Part shown: positions 17,725-26,100 of the stretch, in pieces | How the letters are laid out: each line of letters begins with the position of its first letter | Position numbering within the stretch: the stretch's first letter is position 1 | Origin: Winogradskyella bathintestinalis | GTDB lineage: Bacteria; Bacteroidota; Bacteroidia; Flavobacteriales; Flavobacteriaceae | Assembly: GCF_030407435.1 (NCBI RefSeq) | Contig: NZ_JASDDK010000005.1 | Coordinates: 1-64,000, forward strand | Length of the DNA: 64,000 bases | Direction: 5' to 3' | Notes under the pieces: model-generated | The model's database searches: none | Told to the model about the DNA's origin: nothing | Seen by the model: the letters and a program-made list of their open reading frames with translations, nothing else | Program-made: the position numbers and the translations under genes

Positions 17725-19569
17725 ATGAGTAAAACTGAAGTAAATATTATCGATCCATCTATATTAGAAGATTTATGTAACAATGTAACAGATGGCAAAC
17801 CCGTAAATTTTGAGTTGCCTAATCACGGTATTTTACATATCGATAAATTATTACCATTTATATGCGTTTATAGATACAGTGAGCTCGATTTTTATTTTGC
17901 GCGTGTTATAAAAACACAAGCGTCTTATATTATTGTTGATGACAATACGGATATTTCACATCTATTAGAAGGCATACGGTTAATAATGTCAGCAAAATTC
18001 GAAACATTTTTAGTATTAGAATGTTGGCCAATATCGAGCGAGGATTATACGACTTTTGAGATATTTTGTCCTGCTGGAAAAGCTCCGAGCACCGTAAAAG
18101 CCTTAGAAAAAGGATTCAAATCCTTAAATGAAACCTATCCTAATATTGCTGTTGAAGTTAATGATACACATGCCAGATATCCAGATCAATTAGAGCCTTT
18201 ACTTAATGTTGAAGAATCGAAGAAAACCGGAACCTTAGTTATAGGATTAGGAATTCCTACACTGTATAAAAACAGTAAAACAAATGAGCTATACGCCTTG
18301 TTTTTTCGTGAATTTTATTCAGTATTTTCAGAAACCATAAAACGTGCTATTCACGAATTTATAAGAGTGCAAACCACTGATGATTTTGAAAATTATTTGA
18401 TGTTTGGTAAGACAAACATTGATGAAATTACGTTAACATCGGATGCCGAGTTAGCAGAAATCAGTGAAGGCATGTCCTTTTTGCTTCGTACAACACCAGT
18501 TAACAGTAATGAAGAGTGGACCAATTTTAAGAAAAATGAATTTAAGAAGACACCAGAATTCAAATATCGACTTATCTCTTTAGATTCCGAAATTGAAAAA
18601 CGAAAACTCTATAATATACCTATTGATAAAGTTGATGATCCTACAATAGCGTTTATTTTAAGAGGGAAACGTTTGGAAATCGAAAAGCAGCTGACCATGC
18701 TCGAAGAAAGAGGAACGAAAAATTTTCGTTTCGTTGGTGAGAGTTTGTACGGTGTAATTAAAAAGAACGTATTAGAAGAAGCTAAACATATTTTAGCAGT
18801 TTACCCAAAGCGTGAAGAACGAAAAAGCAAGGAGCGCTTTAACTGTCACGAATTTGCAGCGCATGCACAAAAAGAGCTCGATTATTACAATACTAAATTT
18901 CCAAATCTAGATTTAACGTTAGAAATTAGAAATGATGTTGCCGGTATTATGGTTTCAAAATCAAAACTATTAATTAATAATGAAATTAATTTAGATGCTA
19001 ATCGTTGCGATGCTCTAATTCAACATGAAGTGGGTACGCATATCTTAACTTACTGTAATGGAAAGCGACAACCGTTACAACAAATGTACGAAGGTTTTGA
19101 AGGTTACGATCAATTACAAGAAGGCCTCGCGGTTATTGCAGAATATTTGGTTGGCGGACTAACCGTGAACAGATTACGACTATTAGCTGGGCGTGTAATT
19201 GCGGTAGAATCAATGGTAAATGGGGCAACGTTTATTAGAACTTTTAACTTACTTCGTAAAGAATATGGATTTAGTGACCGTATATCTTATTACATTTCAA
19301 TGCGTGTTTATCGTGGTGGAGGTTTAACTAAAGATGCTGTTTATTTAGCCGGATTAATAGACTTAATGGCCTATTTAAAAGCTGGTGGAAATTTAGAAAA
19401 CCTTTATACAGGCAAATTCAATATTACCCATATTGAGCTAATTGAAGAGTTATTGTATAGAAAAGTTTTGAAACAACCAGAATTACCTCGTTTTCTAGAA
19501 CGAGAAAGTGTAAAAGAGCGATTTAAAAAATTGAGAAATGGTATAGATATTACGGAGCTAGTAAACTGA
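17725..19569 (+). CDS. DUF1704 / QEGLA-motif zinc metallopeptidase-like protein
   Basis: A 614-residue protein of the DUF1704 family (TIGR02421, named 'flavohemoglobin expression-modulating QEGLA motif protein'). The zinc site HEVGTH (residues 434-439, HExxxH) is followed by QEGLA (465-469), whose Glu should be the third ligand. An extra N-terminal region of about 180 residues precedes a helical segment (200-400). Eukaryotic DUF1704 proteins include the microtubule-associated tyrosine carboxypeptidase MATCAP, so a carboxypeptidase activity is plausible here. The protein lacks a signal peptide and is probably cytosolic. Three bases separate it from the amidohydrolase gene, and 15 bases from the second ATP-grasp gene. 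Confidence 0.9.
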   Translation: MSKTEVNIIDPSILEDLCNNVTDGKPVNFELPNHGILHIDKLLPFICVYRYSELDFYFARVIKTQASYIIVDDNTDISHLLEGIRLIMSAKFETFLVLECWPISSEDYTTFEIFCPAGKAPSTVKALEKGFKSLNETYPNIAVEVNDTHARYPDQLEPLLNVEESKKTGTLVIGLGIPTLYKNSKTNELYALFFREFYSVFSETIKRAIHEFIRVQTTDDFENYLMFGKTNIDEITLTSDAELAEISEGMSFLLRTTPVNSNEEWTNFKKNEFKKTPEFKYRLISLDSEIEKRKLYNIPIDKVDDPTIAFILRGKRLEIEKQLTMLEERGTKNFRFVGESLYGVIKKNVLEEAKHILAVYPKREERKSKERFNCHEFAAHAQKELDYYNTKFPNLDLTLEIRNDVAGIMVSKSKLLINNEINLDANRCDALIQHEVGTHILTYCNGKRQPLQQMYEGFEGYDQLQEGLAVIAEYLVGGLTVNRLRLLAGRVIAVESMVNGATFIRTFNLLRKEYGFSDRISYYISMRVYRGGGLTKDAVYLAGLIDLMAYLKAGGNLENLYTGKFNITHIELIEELLYRKVLKQPELPRFLERESVKERFKKLRNGIDITELVN

Positions 19570-19584
19570 TTAAATCAAAACATT

Positions 19585-20625
19585 ATGAAAATAGCTTTTA
19601 TTATAAATGACCACGATACCGAAAAACCAAACTACACCACGCCAGGATTAGGATATGCTGCCTACAAAAGAGGACATGATGTTTATTTTATTGGTGTGGG
19701 GGAATTGTCTTACGCTTCAAAAGGGCACCTGTCGGTACGATGTAAAACGGCTAGTGAAGCAAAATTTAATTCACAAGAAACGTACTTTAAAGCCGTTCAA
19801 AAGGCAGAATTCACAAGAATAAGTTCAGAAAAATTAGATGTTCTTTTTCTAAGGAATAATCCTGCTGACGAAATTGGGACAAGAAGTTGGGCCTATAGCG
19901 CAGCTTTTATTTTCGGAGAAATTGCGATGCGCAATGGCGTATTGGTTATTAATCATCCATCGAGTTTGGCGGTTGCTGTGAATAAAATGTATTTTCAACA
20001 TTTTCCAGAAGTGGTGAGGCCTAAAACTATTATTTCTAGAGATCATGATGAGATTAAAGCTTTTTTCAAGAAACAAAAGCAAAAAATGATTCTTAAACCG
20101 CTTCAAGGTTCAGGAGGAACAAATGTGTTTATGATGGATAAGAAGAATGAACACAATCTTTCTCAAACCATTGATGCTATTTCACGAGACGGTTTTGTAA
20201 TTGCTCAAGAATACCTAGAGGAAGCTACAAAAGGAGACACACGTTTGTTTCTTATGAATGGTAAACCTTTAGAGGTTAATGGTAAGTATGCAATGATGCA
20301 ACGGGTTAACGCTACGGACGATATTAGAAGTAATATCCATGCCGGTGGAAAACCCGAGGCCGTTAAAATGACCGATCAAATTATGGAGCTTGCTGAAATA
20401 GTTAGACCAAAACTTGTTCAAGATGGTATGTTTTTGGTGGGTATAGATATTGTAGGAAATAAATTAATGGAAATTAATGTATTCAGTCCTGGTGGTCTAA
20501 ATGTTTCAGGACAGATGTATGGTGAGGATTTTTTCACACCAGTTATAGAATCCATTGAAAAGAAAGTTAATTTTAAGAAAATTTATCCCGATTACCTATA
20601 TAACAGTAGGTTGGCTACGTTGTAA
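19585..20625 (+). CDS. GshB-like ATP-grasp ligase (second paralogue)
   Basis: A 346-residue ATP-grasp protein clearly related to the first gene of the cluster. The ATP loop is MILKPLQGSGGTNV (residues 168-181), the central segment is GDTRLFLMNGKPLEVNG (217-233), and the metal-binding motif is EINVFSPGGLN (296-306). The N-terminal domain has TTPGLGYAAYKRGHDVYFIG. Glutathione synthetase is the best-known relative, but in Bacteroidetes these pairs lie with QEGLA and amidohydrolase genes. It is the last gene of the cluster and is followed by the convergent pseudouridine synthase gene. Substrate pair unknown. Confidence 0.85.
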   Translation: MKIAFIINDHDTEKPNYTTPGLGYAAYKRGHDVYFIGVGELSYASKGHLSVRCKTASEAKFNSQETYFKAVQKAEFTRISSEKLDVLFLRNNPADEIGTRSWAYSAAFIFGEIAMRNGVLVINHPSSLAVAVNKMYFQHFPEVVRPKTIISRDHDEIKAFFKKQKQKMILKPLQGSGGTNVFMMDKKNEHNLSQTIDAISRDGFVIAQEYLEEATKGDTRLFLMNGKPLEVNGKYAMMQRVNATDDIRSNIHAGGKPEAVKMTDQIMELAEIVRPKLVQDGMFLVGIDIVGNKLMEINVFSPGGLNVSGQMYGEDFFTPVIESIEKKVNFKKIYPDYLYNSRLATL

Positions 20626-20730
20626 GTTTTAAATGGTATTTGTAGTATTAAACCGTCCATGTTTTTATGGATTTACTTACATTTTTCGAAAACTTTGATC
20701 TTTAGTAATTCTTAATGTTATATGATTTTC

Positions 20731-21300
20731 TTAATACTGAAGTGGCTGAATACTACATATTTCAGTCGGTTTCATGTCTTGTAATGCATAATCCCCAATT
20801 CTAACTCTTACTAATCTTAAAGTAGGATATCCAACTTTGGCTGTCATTCTCCGAACCTGTCTAAATTTACCTTCGGTTATAGAAATGGATAGCCATGATG
20901 TTGGTCCATGTTTTTCATCTCGCACAAAACGTTCGATAATATGCGATGTATCATCTAAAATATGTGCTTTACTCGGTTTTGTTTTATATAGTTTTCCTTC
21001 TACAGATATTTCAATTCCACGCTGTAGTTCTAAAACAGCTTTAGGTGTTATTTTACCATCTACCATAACATGATATTCTTTTTCAATCTTAGAACTAGTG
21101 ATATGATTACTGAATTTTCCGTCTGTTGTAAGCAATAATAAACCTTCAGATTTTTCATCTAAACGACCGACGGCCATTACATTATCTGATAAAGTAAAAA
21201 GTTGGCTCAACAACTTTTTATTTCGTCTTTTGTTTTGGTGGTTTACAAATTGACTTAAATAACCATAAGGTTTGTATATCTTATAATAACTGTGTTTCAT
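20731..21300 (-). CDS. RsuA/RluB/E/F-family rRNA pseudouridine synthase
   Basis: A 189-residue pseudouridine synthase. The catalytic motif is GRLDEKSEGLLLLTTDG (Asp about residue 48). Other conserved elements are KEYHVMVDG and EGKFRQVRRMTAKVGYPTLRLVRVRIG. There is no N-terminal S4 domain, as in the short RluE-type members that modify 23S rRNA. The start at 21300 is chosen because its ATG overlaps the TAA of the upstream DUF1853 gene (TAATG), which implies coupled translation. An ATG 21 bases further upstream is less likely. Confidence 0.88.
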   Translation of the reverse strand: MKHSYYKIYKPYGYLSQFVNHQNKRRNKKLLSQLFTLSDNVMAVGRLDEKSEGLLLLTTDGKFSNHITSSKIEKEYHVMVDGKITPKAVLELQRGIEISVEGKLYKTKPSKAHILDDTSHIIERFVRDEKHGPTSWLSISITEGKFRQVRRMTAKVGYPTLRLVRVRIGDYALQDMKPTEICSIQPLQY

Positions 21301-22100
21301 TACCACCAAGTTATGAAACATTTTTTAAGTTTAGTATTATTATATTTCAACCATAACAATGGTGAACGTTGTGATTTAATATGTTCTTCTATAATCACAA
21401 TGGCTTCTGTATAGGGCAGCCATGTCACATTGTTATGAGGATTAATTAACCAATCTAATTTTGTTGGAATATGGAACTCTAAATCAACTAAGGTAGAAAT
21501 TTCATTAAACGACAAATAAAAACCACTTATACACTCTTGGTTAAGTGGTTCTATATTAAAATTATCATTAGAATAAGGTAAAAAAAGTTGTGCTTTAAAA
21601 CAAACGCGCTGCTTAGCATTTTTAATATCAACATTCAATTGTGATAAATGTTCGCTGGTCTCTTTTCTATATAATAACGGAAATTGCTTCGCTCTTAGTT
21701 TGTCTAATTTATAAAGTAATGTGTCTTTGCGATTAGGACCTATCCAATAAGCAAGTGGATCGCTATATTCATGAAGAGTATCGTACAAATAAAATTTATA
21801 TACAATTTCTAAATGATATAATGTTCCGTTACTGGCATAAACGGCATCAAGTTCTCCAATTGTTCTCTGACCTTTTTGAATCTGAAGATTTTCTAAAATC
21901 CATTGAACAGCGTTATCATGTTTAAGTTGAAAAAAAACAAATTCCTCAACAAGTTTTCCTAAACGCGTATTCTGAAATTGTGTATTATTTAAGGGAGAGG
22001 TTGAGGGGTGGAGTAATACCTGCTCAAATTCAAATACGCTATCATTGTTAAATAAGACAGGTGTATTATTATAACCCTTAAAACGTAATATTGAACTCAT
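21300..22100 (-). CDS. DUF1853 family protein
   Basis: A 266-residue protein that matches DUF1853 through the conserved central stretch. NTRLGKLVEEFVFFQLK is followed by IGELDAVYASNGTLYHLEIVYKFYL, then DPLAYWIGPNRKDTLLYKLDKL. The E..D...E.x.K spacing resembles PD-(D/E)xK nuclease-like folds, although nuclease activity has not been shown to my knowledge. No signal peptide. It is translationally coupled to the downstream rRNA pseudouridine synthase, which suggests a link to RNA metabolism. Confidence 0.8.
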   Translation of the reverse strand: MSSILRFKGYNNTPVLFNNDSVFEFEQVLLHPSTSPLNNTQFQNTRLGKLVEEFVFFQLKHDNAVQWILENLQIQKGQRTIGELDAVYASNGTLYHLEIVYKFYLYDTLHEYSDPLAYWIGPNRKDTLLYKLDKLRAKQFPLLYRKETSEHLSQLNVDIKNAKQRVCFKAQLFLPYSNDNFNIEPLNQECISGFYLSFNEISTLVDLEFHIPTKLDWLINPHNNVTWLPYTEAIVIIEEHIKSQRSPLLWLKYNNTKLKKCFITWW

Positions 22101-22191
22101 TTTAACTAATGTCCATAATTCGATAAAAGTATGAATAATTTATTCACTTCTTTCGTCCATTTAGGTTATAATAATTTTTAATAATTGCTGT

Positions 22192-22584
22192 TTAAGGCTT
22201 TTTTATTTCTGCACTATCTATATTAAAGTAATCTAGAACTTCGGTAACATTTGTAATATGCTCTGTTTTTGATCCGTTAATAATGATAGCTCCAATAAAT
22301 GATTTAGGATTATTTTCTAATATAGTCACGTAGTCATTGGTGCTAAAATTTGAGTCCTCTGTGGTATTTTCCACTCGAGAAAAATCTATAAAGTCTTTAA
22401 CTTTAATATTAAGTTCTATTGATAAATCTTGCCATTGCGTAGGTGTTAACATTGTCTTGTTAAGATTAATCATGAGTATATCTTTTCCTGACGATTCTAA
22501 ATAACCCTCTAGCTGTTTGCCAAAATCTGATTCACTTGCATAGATGCAATTAATTTGGTCTTTATCTCTACTAATTACTCCCAT
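22192..22584 (-). CDS. ArsC/Spx-like thioredoxin-fold protein lacking the active cysteine
   Basis: A 130-residue protein similar to the 'arsenate reductase-like' proteins of flavobacteria. The segments GKDILMINLNKTMLTPTQWQDL, FSTNDYVTILENNPKSFIGAIIINGSK and DVLDYFNID-like C-terminus follow the ArsC fold. In true ArsC a cysteine follows the first strand; here the segment reads IYASESDFGKQ, without Cys, so redox catalysis is unlikely. It begins nine bases downstream of the hpf stop and probably forms a unit with it. A stress-related, non-catalytic role is inferred. Confidence 0.7.
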   Translation of the reverse strand: MGVISRDKDQINCIYASESDFGKQLEGYLESSGKDILMINLNKTMLTPTQWQDLSIELNIKVKDFIDFSRVENTTEDSNFSTNDYVTILENNPKSFIGAIIINGSKTEHITNVTEVLDYFNIDSAEIKKP

Positions 22585-22593
22585 AACCTTCTT

Positions 22594-22899
22594 TTAAAAC
22601 GTTTTCATTTTATCCTTACGCTTTTCTAATTGACGCAAAAGTTCATTTACAGTCTCAGAAATAGCGTCATTGAAGTTTTCATGTGATGACTCAGCAAATA
22701 GCCGAGGTCCAGGTGCACTTAATCTAATGCCGCACTTTTTACCTGTCTCATCACTACTCGTATTTTCTGATTTAAAAAAGACATCAGCTCTTATAACAAA
22801 ATCATATCTCTCAAACAGATTTTCTAATTTCTCTTTCGCAAAAGTTTCTAATCTATCGCTTTTTGTAATATCGTGATATTCAAATATAATATTCTTCAT
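22594..22899 (-). CDS. hpf: Short ribosome hibernation promoting factor (HPF/RaiA family)
   Basis: A 101-residue protein with the HPF/YfiA beta-alpha-beta fold: an initial strand (IIFEYHDITKSDRLETFAKEKLENLFERYD), then VIRADVFFKSENTS, then a final helix (HENFNDAISETVNELLRQLEKRKDKMK). The length is that of the short form, which binds the 30S decoding region and favours inactive dimers or blocks translation in stationary phase. It is the first gene of a four-gene minus-strand run (HPF, ArsC-like, DUF1853, pseudouridine synthase) with a ribosome theme. Confidence 0.88.
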   Translation of the reverse strand: MKNIIFEYHDITKSDRLETFAKEKLENLFERYDFVIRADVFFKSENTSSDETGKKCGIRLSAPGPRLFAESSHENFNDAISETVNELLRQLEKRKDKMKTF

Positions 22900-23027
22900 A
22901 ATTTGTAGTATTTTAATATTTATAAAATTAAATAAGTCTTAGGTGCTTAATTAACTTAAATAAGATAATCTTTGACGTAATAAAAGAGTTAAGGCCATTG
23001 GGGCTAAAAATAGATTATAAATAGAAT

Positions 23028-23062
23028 TAAATTAAAAGCCACAATTTTTAGTTCGTGGCTTT
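23028..23062 (-). terminator. Terminator of the dehydrogenase-cytochrome gene
   Basis: On the minus strand, AAAGCCAC and GTGGCTTT form a perfect eight-base-pair stem with a loop of about 12 bases, followed by TTTTAATTTAATT. It lies about 45 bases after the stop codon of the large dehydrogenase gene. Confidence 0.7.
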
Positions 23063-23107
23063 AGAATAATCTTATTTAAAAAAAACGTGTTCAGTTTAAA
23101 GTTAAAC

Positions 23108-26100
23108 TTATTTAATCATAAGTTTTTGTATGCGCTTATTACCAGATTCCGTTTTAAGTTCTACGATATAAATTCCAGAATTTAAGTGGCTAGTATTTAT
23201 AATCTGCTGCGTTGAGGAAATATCTAATTGTTTTGTTACTACCGTACGACCATGAATATCGTACAGATTAAGCCATGTCTTACCTAATAATTCTCCAATT
23301 ATTTCTACGGTACGATTTTTCTGATTAGCTATAATCATAAGGTCTTCAAACGAAACCTTATCAGTACTAAGTGTTTCACTTTCAAAATTTAAAAAGAAGC
23401 GCCCATTACTCGTTAAATTTGTAGTTGTTGTGAATGTGTAATTTTCTGAACTTAATAAAGTAAAAGTATTAGTGCTAGCGTCTTCTAAATACACATTTAT
23501 AGAATCTGGTAAATTTGATTCAGAGATATTAATAGTAATTTCTTGACCTCTAATAGCATGTATTCCTAATGCTACTTTTCCATTTATTAGAGCAGAGTCA
23601 TTTAATGATTGTATTGTTAACGGTGTATCGTCATTATCTGCTAAAAAAGTGTATAAAGAAAACGGAGGTGGTGTGTTGCCATAAAAAGCAGCGTCATAAC
23701 CAGGGTCTAAGCCCGTTGAGGCATTATTATTAAAATATAAATCTGTATAAAAATCGGAATTTATGGTACTAGCTTTTAATTTCAAATGACCATAATTTTG
23801 TGATACCGTTCTTCCCGAAATAAAATCGTCCGCAGAGCCTTTAACCCGAATTTCGGGGGCGAAAGTGATGGTTCCTCCACCAGATTTGCTTTTTACAAAG
23901 AAACCTTGCCCTGGTGCAATTAATTGCCCTGTATCTATATTATTAAGATTTAGTATCGTCCATCCGTTAGACGAATCCCCGTCATACCCATATATAGCCT
24001 GATAGGCACCGATATTTAATTGGGTTCTAATAGTATTAAAAAATGTATCAAAATCGATATAAGAAGAATACGGATTACCGATTAAGTTCCATCCGTCAAA
24101 AGAAGATCCAGATGTTGTAATATTTCGAGATACAACTCCCGTTTCAATGCCGCCATAAAAAGTTAGAGTCGTGCCGTTTAAGGCATCTTCGGAGGTGTCT
24201 CTTGCGGCTCTATATCCTTCTCCATTGATAAGCGTGGTATTGTCATTGGCCATCGTTGAATAAATTTCATATTCACCGGTAAACTCGTTAAATGGACCGA
24301 ATAATTTTTGTTGAGTGTTATTAGGATTTTCGTAAAGATTAGGATTGTTAGAGGAAAAATTTCCAAAATTTTCTCCAGTTAAAGGAGAAGAAATTAAATC
24401 ATTCCCTGTAACTCCATTATAACCATTAACATGCCTCTTGTAAAAAATATTCCCTGTGCTAGAGCCATTAACAATTAAACTAGAATATTTGTTTGAAATT
24501 GAGTTTAAATTTACTTGTCCATTTACGGTTAAATTACCATTGACAGTTAAACTTCCACCTTCAAGAATTTCTATACTGCCTTCCGATGACACTTCGTAAT
24601 CACCATTTATAATCATTGTTTCATCTACACCTATTAAAATGTTTCTACAATTAGAAGGGGCAGTAAATACATTAACGTCTTTATAGAAACTATTATAGCC
24701 ATCGGTAAAATCTGCTTCTATATCTACTTCAAGTCCATCAGCATCTAAGCCCGTTAAAGTGAGTGTCTGTGGACTATTAGTGATAGGAAAAGTCTGTTCA
24801 TTAATAATTAAAGTACCAGTTGCAGGTGGATTGCTATAAGTCACTGTTAACTCTTGTGAATAGGTATTGTCTGTAATATTACAAGTTGATTGAGTTTCTG
24901 CAACGATAGTATCAATGGTTGTAAAATTATCATAAGGTAAAAACTGCATTAAACTTGCCTTTGGAGTTGTATTTACATCTGCTCCGTTACTAAATTGTGT
25001 GTTTCCACCACGTCCTCTTAAGTGAATACGATACAAGTCGTTGGTACCATCACTATACAATTGTAATCTTAGAGCTTCAGCGTATACTGGTGCTTCATTG
25101 GTGCCATCCCATTCATATATTGCCGTATCAGACCAGTTATTACCGGTACTGTTATCAATCCATCCTCCTTGGCCTTCTTCAATGGTATGCCACACACCAT
25201 TTCTCAAATAGCTAACGCGCCACATTGTATATTGTTGACGTTGATTAGGGTAGGAGCCTCCAAAAGTTATATAATTTACAAATTTAGGACTTGGCCAATC
25301 CACTCTCCAATAGAACCCATTCTCAGCATTTACGGTTCCTAAATTACTGCCAGATCCATTGAGCGGAACCCCATATTCAGAGAACTGTGTGATAACCTTA
25401 TAATCATCTACCGATGGATCGTAAAGTATATCTAAAGGTGTGCCTCGGCCAGAACTGACCGATCCACTAAGTTGTGCTGAAGTTAAAAGTGCTAAATTAC
25501 TAACAGGATTTGGTCCGTTAGGAGTATTTGTACTATTACCGTCTAACTGGTCTATCCAGGCTTCAATAAGATCCACTGCTGGTTGATCTATAATCGTTTT
25601 AGCCAGGGGTGGCATCATAACATTGGGATTAACGCTGTTCATGCGATGATACAATATAGATTTTGAAGCATCTCCTGCGTAAACAATTTCTTCGTTCGGA
25701 TCAATATTTAAAGGGTTTAGTATTCCAGCCGTTAATAATTCTGTAGCTTCCAGACTATTAAAAACGCGCAAATCAAATTCGGCTCTATTACTATTGTCAT
25801 GTCTGTGACAGTAAGCGCAATTTAAATCTAGGTAAGATCTTGCTTTTTCATTAATTGTTGCCTCTGGGTCTTGTAGCGATTTATTAGATAAAATATTAGG
25901 TGTATCAGTATCCGTAATAGGTTGGTCGAGAATGCCAAGATGACTTAATGTTACTAATTGATTGCTGATTTGACCAGATGAATCATGTGTAGAATAATCA
26001 TATTCTGTATTTAAATATCTTGCTCTTAGTCCCAGATTACCTTTATTTGCATCATTGTGGCAATCTATACATTCTGAATTTGACGGAAAATGCCACATTT

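Noticed and set aside
20626..20730. TCCAT/ATGGA hairpin between the convergent ATP-grasp and pseudouridine synthase genes
   Set aside because: Five-base stem with a six-base loop and no clean T-run; not distinguishable from chance in AT-rich DNA.
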